From Actinomycetota bacterium (GTDB lineage Bacteria; Actinomycetota; Actinomycetes; Streptosporangiales; Streptosporangiaceae), in NCBI GenBank assembly GCA_019240215.1, contig JAFAYQ010000038.1, positions 62,001-126,000 of the forward strand: DNA of 64,000 nucleotides, in the 5' to 3' direction. Positions 53,086 through 61,845 of the stretch are shown here, piece by piece. Position 1 is the first letter of the stretch; every line of letters begins with the position of its first letter. The notes below the pieces were generated by a model. It was not told the DNA's origin. It did no database searches and worked only from the letters and a program-made list of their open reading frames with translations. A program made the translations under genes and the position numbers.

Positions 53086-53481
53086 ATGGCGGAATGGTGG
53101 TCGATCGAGGTCTTCCACGCCGACCTGTCGGCCCGGCAGTGGAAAAGCTCGCATGAGAACGCGCTGATCGAAGCGGCTCTGTCACACGGGGCGCTCGACT
53201 GGGTCTGGCACGAGCACCGCACCGGGGTGGTGCTGGAACTGGCGTTCCGCGACGATGAAGCCTGGGAGGGTTTCCGCGCCCTGCCGGCCGTCCGGGCCGC
53301 CCTCGACGCCGCCCCCGACCCGGTGAACGGGCTGATCGTCTACCGCGGACGCGGGGGAGCGTCAGGTTCGCGCTGGCCACGGCGCCGTGGGCCCCGGCCC
53401 AGCGCCGGTGCGATGGCCCGCCCGGAGCCCACCGAAGAGAAGGTGCTGGACCTGACCGAAGCCCGGCCGCCCGCCCGCTGA
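53086..53481 (+). CDS. Conserved actinomycete hypothetical protein
   Basis: 131 residues. WWSIEVFHADLSARQWKSSH, EAALSHGALDWVWHEHRTGV, VLELAFRDDEAWEGFRALPA and VNGLIVYRGRGGASG form a small alpha/beta unit; the tail is Arg/Pro-rich. I recognise the pattern as a widespread actinomycete protein without a known role. It is next to DUF5998 on the same strand. ATG at 53086. Confidence 0.6.
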   Translation: MAEWWSIEVFHADLSARQWKSSHENALIEAALSHGALDWVWHEHRTGVVLELAFRDDEAWEGFRALPAVRAALDAAPDPVNGLIVYRGRGGASGSRWPRRRGPRPSAGAMARPEPTEEKVLDLTEARPPAR

Positions 53482-53583
53482 GGCCGCCGTCACCCCCGCC
53501 CGGTCCGGCCACGGCCTTTCGGCTCGGTGTGCCGTTTGCCGGGTGCGGCGAATCCACGAGCCGGCACAGGGCAGGATAGGTAC

Positions 53584-54177
53584 ATGAGGGATACGCGAGT
53601 CACCGCGGATGACCTGCGCGCTGCGATCGAGCGCACGGGTTACTACCCGGGGCTGGTTACCGACGCCGTCTGGTCGTCGCTGGGAGCCGAACCCGTCACG
53701 GCCTACGTCGTCACGCACGACGCGATCTTCGATCCCGGCATGGAGGTCCGCCGCCACATCACCGTGCTGGCGCTGACCCCGACCCGGCTGATCTACTCCC
53801 ACACCGACGAGCACCCGGCCGAAGAGCCGGACGGCCATCCCCAGGCCGAGACCAGCACCGAGGCGGTGCGATTCTCCCGGGTGTCGTCGGTCGCGCTGAC
53901 CCGGGTGGTGCCCGACCCGGCCTCCTACGTGTCCGGGGTCACCACCCCCAGCGAGGTGGTACTGACGATCGGCTGGAACGTGCTCTCGCACGTGGAGCTG
54001 GAGCCCGCCCACTGCGGCGACGAGAACTGTGAAGCCGACCACGGCTACATGGGCACGATCACGGCCGACGACCTGACCCTGCGGATGAGCGAGGCGGCCG
54101 ACGGCGACGACGGGGTCCGCCAGGTGCTGGCGTTCGCGGCCGCGCTGTCGGACGCCACCGCCGGCAGCGGCCGGTGA
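53584..54177 (+). CDS. DUF5998 family protein
   Basis: 197 residues. ITADDLTLRMSEAADGDDGV near the end, LTPTRLIYSHTDEHPAEEPD in the middle, and TGYYPGLVTDAVWSSLGAEP near the start match DUF5998. A HCGDENCEADHGY cluster with Cys and His could bind metal. The gene is typically next to the phosphodiesterase gene in actinomycetes, as here. Function unknown. An earlier start would have no ribosome site. Confidence 0.72.
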   Translation: MRDTRVTADDLRAAIERTGYYPGLVTDAVWSSLGAEPVTAYVVTHDAIFDPGMEVRRHITVLALTPTRLIYSHTDEHPAEEPDGHPQAETSTEAVRFSRVSSVALTRVVPDPASYVSGVTTPSEVVLTIGWNVLSHVELEPAHCGDENCEADHGYMGTITADDLTLRMSEAADGDDGVRQVLAFAAALSDATAGSGR

Positions 54178-54219
54178 GCGCATTGCCGCCACCGTCGCGC
54201 AAGTGACAGGATGTGACGG

Positions 54220-55356
54220 ATGACACCGGAGCCGAGAACTGCGCCGCTTCTGCCGTCCTACGGCTCCGGGACGCTCGCTGAGCTCGGAGCGTCGATCCTG
54301 GCCGCGCTGGGCGGCTCCGACGCCAATCCGCTCGGGCTGCCGGCCTCGCGCAAGGTCTGCCTGCTGGTGGTGGACGGGCTCGGCTGGGAGCTGCTGCGCG
54401 ACCACCCGGCCGCCGCCCCGTTCCTCAACGAGCTGGCCATGAACAGCCAGCCGCTGGCGGCCGGGTTCCCGGCCACCACCGTGACCAGCCTGACCTCGCT
54501 GGGCACGGGCCGCCCGCCCGGCCAGCACGGCGTGCTCGGCTACCAGGTCGCGATCCCCGGCGAGCACAAGCTGCTGAACGGCCTGCGCTGGGACGACCGG
54601 ATCGACCCGGCCCGCTGGCAGCCCCGGCCGACGATCTACGAGCGGGCCGAGGCGGCCGGCGTCGCCAGCTACCACGTGGCGCCCCGCGCCTTCCGCACCA
54701 GCGGGCTGACCCGGGCCGCCTTTCGCGGCGCCCGCTACTGGCCCGCCGACAGCATGGGGGCGCTGGCCGGGGAGGCCGGGATCGCCCTCCGCGAGGCCGA
54801 CGAGGTGCTGGTCACCGCCTACCACGGTGACCTCGACGGCACCGGCCACGGCCACGGGGTCGGCTCCGACGCCTGGTACTACCAGCTGGCCCACGTCGAC
54901 AAGCTGGCCGAGCAGCTGGCCGGAGCGCTGCCCAGCGACACCGCCCTGTACGTGACCGCCGACCACGGCATGGTCGACGTGCCGGCCGAGGACCGCGTCG
55001 ACGTCGACAACACCCCGGACCTGCAGGCGGGCGTGTCCCTGCTCGGCGGCGAGCCGCGCGCCCGGCACGTCTACGCGCGTCCCGGCGCCGCCGCCGACGT
55101 GCTGGCCGCCTGGCGCGAGGTGCTCGGCCCCCGGGCCTGGGTCCTCTCCCGCGAGGACGCGATCAAGGAAAACTGGTTCGGCCCGGTCGACCCCGACATG
55201 ATCCCCCGCATCGGCGACGTGGTGGCCGCCCCGGCCGGGAACTGGGCCATCGTCGCCACCGAGACCGAGCCCCGCGAATCCGCCCTGACCGGCATGCACG
55301 GCTCCCTGGTCTCCTCCGACCAGCTGATCCCGCTGCTCACCCTCTCCACCGGCTGA
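54220..55356 (+). CDS. Type I phosphodiesterase / nucleotide pyrophosphatase (alkaline phosphatase superfamily)
   Basis: 378 residues. Metal and nucleophile sites: VCLLVVDGLGWELLRDHPAA near residue 43 (Asp), FPATTVTSLTSLGTGRPPGQ near 88 (Thr nucleophile), YHGDLDGTGHGHGVGSDAWY near 205 (Asp, His), VTADHGMVDVPAEDRVD near 248 (Asp, His), and GMHGSLVSSDQLIPLL near the end (His). It cleaves phosphodiester or pyrophosphate bonds in two-zinc sites. No signal peptide, so probably cytosolic. Confidence 0.9.
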   Translation: MTPEPRTAPLLPSYGSGTLAELGASILAALGGSDANPLGLPASRKVCLLVVDGLGWELLRDHPAAAPFLNELAMNSQPLAAGFPATTVTSLTSLGTGRPPGQHGVLGYQVAIPGEHKLLNGLRWDDRIDPARWQPRPTIYERAEAAGVASYHVAPRAFRTSGLTRAAFRGARYWPADSMGALAGEAGIALREADEVLVTAYHGDLDGTGHGHGVGSDAWYYQLAHVDKLAEQLAGALPSDTALYVTADHGMVDVPAEDRVDVDNTPDLQAGVSLLGGEPRARHVYARPGAAADVLAAWREVLGPRAWVLSREDAIKENWFGPVDPDMIPRIGDVVAAPAGNWAIVATETEPRESALTGMHGSLVSSDQLIPLLTLSTG

Positions 55357-55381
55357 GGGGCCAGGCCGACCGCGAGCCGCC

Positions 55382-56338
55382 CTACAGCTGACGGCTCCAG
55401 TTCTGGCCGACCAGGTCGACGCCGTAGCTGTGGTGGGGTTCCTCGTCCACCAGGGTGAAACCGGCCCGCTCGTAGATGCGGCGGGCTTCGGCCAGCACGC
55501 TGTTGGTCCACAGGGTCATCTCGGTGTAGCCCGCGGCCCGCGCGAACCGCATGCACTCCTCGACCAGTTTCGAGCCGATGCCGAGGCCGCGGGCGGCCGG
55601 GTCCACGTACAGCAGCCGCAGCTTGGCCACGGTGTCGGATTTGCGCACACACAGGATGGAGCCGACCCGCTCGCCGTCGACTTCGGCGATCCAGGCGGCC
55701 TCGCGGGCCGGGTCGCGGTGGTCGACGTAGTCGGCGACGATCCGGGCGACCAGCGCCTCGTAGGTCCCGTCCCAGCCGTACTCGGCCGCGTAGCCGGCCG
55801 CCTGGCGCTGCACCACCCAGCCGAAATCGCCCGGCCGCGGCTCCCGCAGCAGGTAGGCGCGGGGCGCGGGCGTGTCCGCCAGCACCTGGGTGATCTCCCG
55901 CACCGAGCTGACCAGCCGCCGCTGCGCGTCCTCGCTCAGGCTGGCCAGCAGCCCGCCGATCTGCTCGGCGGCCCGGCCGTCGAGCCGCTGCTGCAGCTCC
56001 CGTCCGGCCGGCTCGAGCGTGATGATCTGGCGGCGGGCGTCGGTTCCGGACCGGCTGCGGCTGATCAGCTGGTCCGCCTCGAACCGGCTGAGGATGCGGC
56101 TCAGGTAACCGGCGTCGATGTCGAGGCGCTGGCGCAGCGCGGTCACCTCGGTGCGGTCGCGCTGGCCGAGCTCGAACAGCAGCCGGGCCTCGGTCAGCGA
56201 GTACGGGGTGCCCAGGTAGCTGCCGCGCAGCAGGCCGATCACGTTGGTGTAGAGCCGGTTGAAGGCGCGGACGGCCGCCACCGGGCCGTCCAGGTCTGCG
56301 CTGGTGGGCCGCCGCACGTCCGTTTCCGTCACCGCCAC
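55382..56338 (-). CDS. MarR-type winged helix fused to a GNAT acetyltransferase
   Basis: 318 residues. The head (residues 20-150) is MarR-like: SLTEARLLFELGQRDRTEVT, ALRQRLDIDAGYLSRILSRF, EADQLISRSRSGTDARRQII. The second half is a GNAT fold: WIAEVDGERVGSILCVRK, AKLRLLYVDPAARGLGIGSK with the acetyl-CoA loop, and ARRIYERAGFTLVDEEPHHS. The fusion is well known among actinomycetes. A TTTTA-n8-TAAAA partial palindrome at 56347-56364, just upstream of the start, may be its own operator. Confidence 0.88.
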   Translation of the reverse strand: MAVTETDVRRPTSADLDGPVAAVRAFNRLYTNVIGLLRGSYLGTPYSLTEARLLFELGQRDRTEVTALRQRLDIDAGYLSRILSRFEADQLISRSRSGTDARRQIITLEPAGRELQQRLDGRAAEQIGGLLASLSEDAQRRLVSSVREITQVLADTPAPRAYLLREPRPGDFGWVVQRQAAGYAAEYGWDGTYEALVARIVADYVDHRDPAREAAWIAEVDGERVGSILCVRKSDTVAKLRLLYVDPAARGLGIGSKLVEECMRFARAAGYTEMTLWTNSVLAEARRIYERAGFTLVDEEPHHSYGVDLVGQNWSRQL

Positions 56339-56473
56339 GTCCGCTCCTTTTATCGATGATTAAAAGGCCATTGATTGCCTAAGTCAAAGGTATTACTGAC
56401 GGAGGCAACGGTCAACGCCTGAACGTGGACTGGGGGTTCGCCGAAAACGGCGGCCCGGGCTGACAATTGACCT

Positions 56474-58081
56474 ATGCGGCTGCCCCGCCCTGTGGTCCCG
56501 GCCGCCTTGCGGCCCGCGGCCCGCTGGGCGGCCCTGGTCGCGGGCGCGATCCCGCTGCTCGCCTTTCCCGGCCCCGATCTGTCGGTGGTGGCGTGGTTCG
56601 GGCTGGTGCCGGGGCTGCTGATCATCAGTCGGGCGCCGACCATGCGTGAGGCGGCGATCCGCGGCTGGTGGCTCGGCTCCGGCTACATCGTGGCCGCCAT
56701 GTACTGGCTGGCGCCCGAGATCGGGCCGGCCGTGCTGCTGGTCGCCGCCGTGTTCGGGGTGCTGCAGGCCCCGTTCGGGATGGCCGCCCGGGCGCTCCTG
56801 CGGCCGCCGCTGACCGCCACCCGGGCGCTGGCCGCGCTGATCGTGGTGCCGAGCTGCTGGCTGCTGGCCGAGTGGCTGCGGTCCTGGCAGGCGCTGGGCG
56901 GTCCCTGGGCGGTGCTCGGGGCCAGCCAGTGGCAGCACCCGGCCGTGCTCGCGCTGGCCTCGGTCGGCGGGGTCTGGCTGGTCAGCTTCGTGCTGGTTGC
57001 CGTCAACGTGGCCATCACCGTCGTGCTGGTCACCCGCCGCTGGACCGCCCGGGCGGCGGCGGCCGTGGTCGCGGCCGCGGTGGTGGCGGCCGGCCCGGTG
57101 GTGTTCGCGCTGACCGCGCCCGCCCCGGCCACCGGTACCGCCACGATCGCGCTGGTGCAGCCGGGGATCGTCGACGGCGCCGAGCTCCGGGTGGACGCCA
57201 GCCAGCAGCTGACCACCAGCCTGCTCCGGGACCGGGCGGCCGCCGGCCAGCCCGCGCCCGACCTCATCGTCTGGGGCGAGAGCAGCGTCGGCTACCACCT
57301 GGAGAGTGACCAGCAGCTGCTGCGCACCATCGAACGGCTGTCCCGGCAGGCCGGCACCCAGATCCTGGTCAACCAGGACTCCGTCCACGACGACCAGAAG
57401 TCCAAGGTCGCGGTGCTGGTCGGTGCGAACGGGATCGCCGGCACCTACACCAAGACCCGGCTGGTGCCGTTCGGGGAGTACATCCCGTTCCGCTCGGCCC
57501 TGTCCTGGCTGACCTCGATCAGCCGGGCCGCCCCGGTCAACATGGTGCCGGGGACCGGGGCGCACGTGCTCCGGGTCACCGAGCCCAACGGCCAGCCGCT
57601 GACCATCGGCCCGCTGATCTGCTTCGAGTCCGCGTTCCCGGACATGTCCCGGGTCGACACCGATCGCGGGGCCCAGGTCATCGTCTACCAGACCGCCGAC
57701 TCGACGTTCCAGGGCACCTGGGCGCTGGAGCAGCACGCCGCGCTGGACGCGCTGCGCGCGGCCGAGACCGGCCGCCCGGTCGTCCAGGCCGCGCTGACCG
57801 GCGACTCGGACGCGTTCGACAGCCGCGGCCGCCAGCTGGCGTGGATGAATCAGACCCAGCGGGGAGTGATCACGGTCCGCCTGAGCCTGCCCGTCACCTC
57901 GGCCCGGACGATCTACGACCGGCTCGGTGACTACGTTCCGTGGGCCGCCACCGGGGTCGCGGTGCTGGCCGCCCTCGGCGGGTGGCGGCGTTTGCGTGCC
58001 CGTCGTACCGGGAAGGGTGGTGCCACCGGCCCGGATACGGCAGAATACGATGCAGGAAGTGGGCTGCAGGTGCCCAGCTGA
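56474..58081 (+). CDS. lnt: Apolipoprotein N-acyltransferase
   Basis: 535 residues: about six helices (1-215), then a nitrilase-type domain outside the membrane. Catalytic residues: Glu in IVWGESSVGYHLESDQQLL near 267, Lys in TYTKTRLVPFGEYIPFRSAL near 333, Cys in PLICFESAFPDMSRVDTD near 385. It adds a third acyl chain to the N-terminal Cys of lipoproteins, the step after Lgt and LspA. The Arg-rich tail faces the cytosol. No upstream promoter motif stands out. Confidence 0.93.
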   Translation: MRLPRPVVPAALRPAARWAALVAGAIPLLAFPGPDLSVVAWFGLVPGLLIISRAPTMREAAIRGWWLGSGYIVAAMYWLAPEIGPAVLLVAAVFGVLQAPFGMAARALLRPPLTATRALAALIVVPSCWLLAEWLRSWQALGGPWAVLGASQWQHPAVLALASVGGVWLVSFVLVAVNVAITVVLVTRRWTARAAAAVVAAAVVAAGPVVFALTAPAPATGTATIALVQPGIVDGAELRVDASQQLTTSLLRDRAAAGQPAPDLIVWGESSVGYHLESDQQLLRTIERLSRQAGTQILVNQDSVHDDQKSKVAVLVGANGIAGTYTKTRLVPFGEYIPFRSALSWLTSISRAAPVNMVPGTGAHVLRVTEPNGQPLTIGPLICFESAFPDMSRVDTDRGAQVIVYQTADSTFQGTWALEQHAALDALRAAETGRPVVQAALTGDSDAFDSRGRQLAWMNQTQRGVITVRLSLPVTSARTIYDRLGDYVPWAATGVAVLAALGGWRRLRARRTGKGGATGPDTAEYDAGSGLQVPS

Positions 58082-58162
58082 CGGTTGCTCCGGACGCACG
58101 CTGTCCGCGGCGGACACGAGGACGCAGGGGAAGGCGAACCTCGTCGGCTGCCAGGAGGAACA

Positions 58163-58654
58163 GTGTTGGCTCAGGGTGTTTTGCAGGTCCATTCGGCGCC
58201 CCCGGCGCTATGCCCGCATGTCGAGTGGGCAGTGGCCGGGGTTCTTGGCGTACCCGTTGATCTACCGTGGACCAGTCAGCCGGCCTCGCCGGGCTGGCTG
58301 CGGACCGAGCTGACCTGGGAGGGCCGCCCCGGCAGCGCGGGCGCGATCACCTCCGCCCTGGCCGGCTGGAACCGGCTGCGCTTCGAGGTCACCGAGGACG
58401 CGACCCCCGGTTGTGACGGCGTGCGGCACAGCTACACCCCCACGCTCGGCCTGTTCACGGCGGTGACCGGCGGCAACGGCGACATCCTGGTCCCCGAGGG
58501 CCGCCTGCGCACGCTCCTGGCCATGAGCGCGACCGACGCCGACCTGCGCCGTGAGCTGGACCGGGCGCTCGGCCGGGCCTGGGACGAGGAGCTCGACGCC
58601 TTCCGCTGCGGCGCCGACGGCGCCCCGGTGCGCTGGCTGCACGCCACCGGCTGA
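58163..58654 (+). CDS. DUF3145 family protein
   Basis: 163 residues from a GTG with AGGAGGA 5 bases upstream, which decides the start. LAQGVLQVHSAPPALCPHVE, WAVAGVLGVPVDLPWTSQPA, GWLRTELTWEGRPGSAGAIT and RHSYTPTLGLFTAVTGGNGD match DUF3145, universal in streptomycetes. Its role is not known; it lies 81 bases after lnt. Confidence 0.88.
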   Translation: MLAQGVLQVHSAPPALCPHVEWAVAGVLGVPVDLPWTSQPASPGWLRTELTWEGRPGSAGAITSALAGWNRLRFEVTEDATPGCDGVRHSYTPTLGLFTAVTGGNGDILVPEGRLRTLLAMSATDADLRRELDRALGRAWDEELDAFRCGADGAPVRWLHATG

Positions 58655-58887
58655 GCTGACCCGGCCGTCCGGGGCCGCAGCCGACCCGGCCAGCTGCATA
58701 TTTGTGTCATCTTATCGACATGGGTCAGCCGCCCATGCTTAACCAGCTCTGCACGTGCTTATTACGAACAAAGTATCGACATCCAGTGCAAATATGCGAA
58801 CATAGTGTCGATCGACGGCTGAGATACGCTCTGCTGACAGAGAGTAATTCCCAGTCACTTTGAGTTAGTAAGCCAGCAGGAGATTCG
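58655..58887. other. AT-richer gap with inverted and repeated motifs, no gene
   Basis: GCATATTTG (58696-58704) is inverted at 58789-58797 (CAAATATGC). TATCGACA occurs at 58713-58720 and at 58774-58781, and GTGTCGAT follows near 58808. The region is far more AT-rich than the surroundings and lies before the CBM48 gene, which has GCAGGAG before its ATG. Multi-site regulation or a foreign scrap are both possible. Apparent frames in it have no protein-like content. Confidence 0.5.
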
Positions 58888-59169
58888 ATGATCAAGATGT
58901 CCAGGACCGTTCGCGATGGTTCGGTCCGCGTCACGTTCGCGCTGCCCGCCGGGGAGCCGGCCGGGGCGGTGTCGGTGGTCGGGGACTTCAACAACTGGGA
59001 CCCGTTCGCGCACCCGCTGCGCAAGCGGTCCAACGGCACCCGCAGCACGGTGGTGACGACCGTCCCCGGCCAGACGCTGCGCTTCCGCTACCTGGCCGAA
59101 GGTGGCCACTGGTTCGATGACGAGGCCGCCCACACGGTCGACCATCAGGGCGCGACGATCTCCGTCTGA
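58888..59169 (+). CDS. CBM48 / isoamylase N-terminal-like single-domain protein
   Basis: 93 residues. VRVTFALPAGEPAGAVSVVG, DFNNWDPFAHPLRKRSNGTR, and QTLRFRYLAEGGHWFDDEAA are the CBM48 beta-sandwich with the FNNWDP motif that binds glucan. The protein has only this domain and resembles AMPK-beta-like glycogen-binding units. Overlaps the convergent phosphatase gene by 25 bases. Confidence 0.85.
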   Translation: MIKMSRTVRDGSVRVTFALPAGEPAGAVSVVGDFNNWDPFAHPLRKRSNGTRSTVVTTVPGQTLRFRYLAEGGHWFDDEAAHTVDHQGATISV

Positions 59170-59777
59170 CGCCCGGCCGGCGGGCTGGCTACCTGGCCGG
59201 TCGCCCGGCCGGCCGGGACCGGCCGCGGCCAGGGGGTGATCGAGGCGTTGGCGACCGCCGTCCGCGGCAGCGGTGAGCCCGGCGGCGGCAGGCAGGCGGC
59301 CGTCGCCACCCGCACCGGGCCGCCGTGGGTGACCACGATCAGCTCGGAGTTGAACTGAGTCTGCCGCAGCCGCCGCAGCGTGCGCTGCACCCGGTCGTAC
59401 AGGCTGGCCACGCTCTCGCCGCCCGGCGGCCGCCGGTACGGGTCGTCCCAGAGCCGGTCGAGCACGTCGCCGCCGTCGCTGGCCGTCGAGCGGAGGCCTT
59501 CCAGCGCACCCAGGTGCTGTTCGCGCAGTCCGGCGTCGAACCACAGCGGCAGGCCCAGCCGTCCGGCGATGATCGCGGCCGTCTCCGCCGCCCGGGCCAG
59601 GTCGCTGGCCACCACCGCGACCGCGCCGGGGGCGACGGCCGCCAGTTCGGCGGCGGCCTGCTCGGCCTGGCCGCGGCCGGCCGGGGTGAGGCTGCCGGCC
59701 CGGGCGGACTGGCCCTGGATCCGGCCGGCCAGGTTCCAGGCGCTCTGGCCGTGCCGGACCAGCCACAGCGCCGCCAT
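59145..59777 (-). CDS. Histidine phosphatase superfamily protein
   Basis: 210 residues. The RHG motif is LWLVRHGQSAWNLAGRIQGQ (His at residue 9); ASDLARAAETAAIIAGRLGL, LREQHLGALEGLRS with the acid Glu, and ELIVVTHGGPVRVATAACLP with the second His complete the site. It cleaves phosphate esters via phosphohistidine. It overlaps the VOC gene by one base and follows the ComA gene; dephosphorylation of phosphosulfolactate is a plausible but unproven role. Confidence 0.85.
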   Translation of the reverse strand: MAALWLVRHGQSAWNLAGRIQGQSARAGSLTPAGRGQAEQAAAELAAVAPGAVAVVASDLARAAETAAIIAGRLGLPLWFDAGLREQHLGALEGLRSTASDGGDVLDRLWDDPYRRPPGGESVASLYDRVQRTLRRLRQTQFNSELIVVTHGGPVRVATAACLPPPGSPLPRTAVANASITPWPRPVPAGRATGQVASPPAGRQTEIVAP

Positions 59778-60175
59778 CAGTACTGCAGCCGCGGGTCGTC
59801 GTAGTTCTTGAACTCGAGCACGTTGTTGGACGGGTCGGCCAGCGCGATCGTCCGGTGCTGCTCGGGCGTGCCCTCGAACCGCAGGGCCGGGCCGGCCAGC
59901 ACCCGCAGCTTGCGCTGCTCGACCACCCGCAGCAGCCGGTCGAAGTCTTCAGCTTTCGCGAAGCTGACCCCGAAGTGCCGCGGATACATGACCGGCTCGT
60001 CGGGGATGTCGTCGCTCAGGTGGCAGACCAGCTGGTCGCCGAAGAAGTCGAGCGTGATCCGGTCGTGGTAACGGCGGGCGAGCTTGGCGCCCAGCCCGAA
60101 CACGTAGAACTCGAGCGCCTCGTCCAGGTCGCGGGCGGGGACGGCGATGTGGCAGGCGTCGTACATGTCGCGCAT
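59777..60175 (-). CDS. VOC-family (glyoxalase/dioxygenase fold) protein
   Basis: 132 residues. DACHIAVPARDLDEALEFYV starts the fold with the first His; RYHDRITLDFFGDQLVCHLS, and EQHRTIALADPSNNVLEFKN carry the second His and the Glu. Metal-bound vicinal oxygen chelate proteins catalyse isomerisations or ring cleavage, or bind drugs. It lies 13 bases after the ComA-like gene and overlaps the phosphatase start, so the three form an operon. Confidence 0.82.
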   Translation of the reverse strand: MRDMYDACHIAVPARDLDEALEFYVFGLGAKLARRYHDRITLDFFGDQLVCHLSDDIPDEPVMYPRHFGVSFAKAEDFDRLLRVVEQRKLRVLAGPALRFEGTPEQHRTIALADPSNNVLEFKNYDDPRLQY

Positions 60176-60188
60176 CCGTGAAGTCCTT

Positions 60189-60986
60189 TCAGGCCGCGGC
60201 GGGCCGGGTGGTGCGGGCGGTCGGCCGCGGGGTGGCGCCGATCCGGCTGGCCCCGGCCCCGGTGGTCAGGTCGAGCAGGGTGTCTCCGCGCAGGCCGCGG
60301 CGCAGGGTCTCCACCCCGATCACGTCGGTGGTGGCCACGTTGCCCAGATTGACGTCGGGGCCGACGGTACGGATCAGCTCGACCTGCAGGTCCTTGGTCG
60401 GCGCCTCGAACATCACCAGGCTGGGGTCGACCGCCTCCAGCACCGCCCCCAGCACGTCGTCGCGCATGTGGCCGTCGGCCCGGGCGATGCCGCTGCGGCC
60501 GCTCTCGCGGGCCTCGGTGATGACCATCGACGCGCCCGCCGCCAAGTCCTGGTTCAGTGCGCTGACCCAGTCGGCCGGGGTGAGCAGGGCCGACCGGTCC
60601 GCGTCCTTGTACCCGACCTCGGACAGCACCGGGCGGACCCCGGCCAGCTGGCGGACGTAGTCGGCCTTGGCGTTCTGGTCCAGCGGGATCGTCCCGTTCG
60701 ACACCTCGATGTGGGTCGCCCCGAACCCGTCCACCATGGCCAGGTAGTCCGGCAGGCGCCCGGTCCACAGGAAGTACTCGAACAGCGTGCCGCCGAAGTA
60801 GAAGCCGATCCCGGCGTCCTGCAGCGCCCCGGTCTTACGGGCGATGTCCTTGGTCACCAGCGCCGTCCCCCAGCCGAACTTCACCAGGTCGATCAGGGGC
60901 CCGTGACTCTCGACCAGGTCGATGAACGCGCGGGTCGGCAGTCCGGTGTCGATGACCATGGTGGTGCCGTGCTGACCGGGGGTCAT
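60189..60986 (-). CDS. Phosphosulfolactate synthase (ComA) family protein
   Basis: 265 residues. HGPLIDLVKFGWGTALVTKD, GIGFYFGGTLFEYFLWTGRL, ATHIEVSNGTIPLDQNAKAD, VLSEVGYKDADRSALLTP and MFEAPTKDLQVELIRTVGPD match the ComA TIM barrel that adds sulfite to phosphoenolpyruvate. In methanogens it starts coenzyme M synthesis; in some bacteria it leads to sulfolactate. GGAGGA precedes the ATG at 60986. With a phosphatase two genes on, it could make sulfolactate, but the substrate is not shown. Confidence 0.82.
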   Translation of the reverse strand: MTPGQHGTTMVIDTGLPTRAFIDLVESHGPLIDLVKFGWGTALVTKDIARKTGALQDAGIGFYFGGTLFEYFLWTGRLPDYLAMVDGFGATHIEVSNGTIPLDQNAKADYVRQLAGVRPVLSEVGYKDADRSALLTPADWVSALNQDLAAGASMVITEARESGRSGIARADGHMRDDVLGAVLEAVDPSLVMFEAPTKDLQVELIRTVGPDVNLGNVATTDVIGVETLRRGLRGDTLLDLTTGAGASRIGATPRPTARTTRPAAA

Positions 60987-61152
60987 GGATTCCTCCAGGC
61001 GGTTGGTGCGGGGCGGACCGGTTTGACACTGCTGAGTCTCGGCCGCCCAGGTGGGAGCACCATCCGCGCCGGATGCGAACCTGATGAGCGTCCCAGACCT
61101 GGTCAGGACCTTGATCGAACCCACATGTAAACGCTGAGTAAACGTCCAGGTT

Positions 61153-61845
61153 TCAGGTCGGCGGCCCCGAGCCGGGGACGACCAGGCCGGTCTCGTAGGC
61201 GGCCACCACCGCCTGGGTGCGGTCCCGCAGCCCGAGCTTGGCCAGCACCCGGCTGACATGGGTCTTCACGGTCTCCTCGGTGACCACCAGGCGGGCCGCA
61301 ACCTCGGGGTTGGACAGCCCCTCGGCCACCAGCCGCAGCACCTGGGTCTCCCGCGGCGTCAGGGTGGCCAGCGCCCGGCCGGCCGCCGGTTCCCCGGCCC
61401 GCGGCCGCTGCTGGGCGAACTCGCTGATCAGCCGGCGGGTGACGGTCGGCGCCAGCAGCGCCTGGCCGGCCGCGATGACCCGCACCGCGTCGAACAGCCG
61501 CTCGGCGGTCACGTCCTTGAGCAGGAAGCCGCTGGCGCCCGCCCGCAGCGCGTCGTAGACGTACTCGTCGAGGTCGAACGTGGTCAAGATCAGCACCCGG
61601 GGTGCGCCCGGGCCCCCGCCCGCCAGCTGGCGGGTCGCCTCGATGCCGTCGGTGCCGGGCATCCGCACGTCCATCAGCACCACCTGGGGCCGCACCGCCC
61701 GGCAGACCCGGACCGCCTCGCCCCCGTCGGCTGCGGTCCCGGCCACGCGGAAGTCGGGCTGGGTCCCCAGCAGCTCCGCGAACCCGGTCCGCACCACCTG
61801 GTGGTCGTCGGCCACCACCACCCGGATCGCCTCGGTCCCGCTCAT
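61153..61845 (-). CDS. NarL/LuxR-type response regulator
   Basis: 230 residues. The receiver has [20 protein letters not shown] with acidic residues and the phospho-Asp in [20 protein letters not shown] near 58; Thr and Lys follow in [20 protein letters not shown] and FLLKDV. The C-terminal LuxR helix-turn-helix is [20 protein letters not shown] and [20 protein letters not shown]. It overlaps the kinase stop by 4 bases (ATGA), so they form a two-component operon. Confidence 0.95.
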   Translation of the reverse strand: MSGTEAIRVVVADDHQVVRTGFAELLGTQPDFRVAGTAADGGEAVRVCRAVRPQVVLMDVRMPGTDGIEATRQLAGGGPGAPRVLILTTFDLDEYVYDALRAGASGFLLKDVTAERLFDAVRVIAAGQALLAPTVTRRLISEFAQQRPRAGEPAAGRALATLTPRETQVLRLVAEGLSNPEVAARLVVTEETVKTHVSRVLAKLGLRDRTQAVVAAYETGLVVPGSGPPT

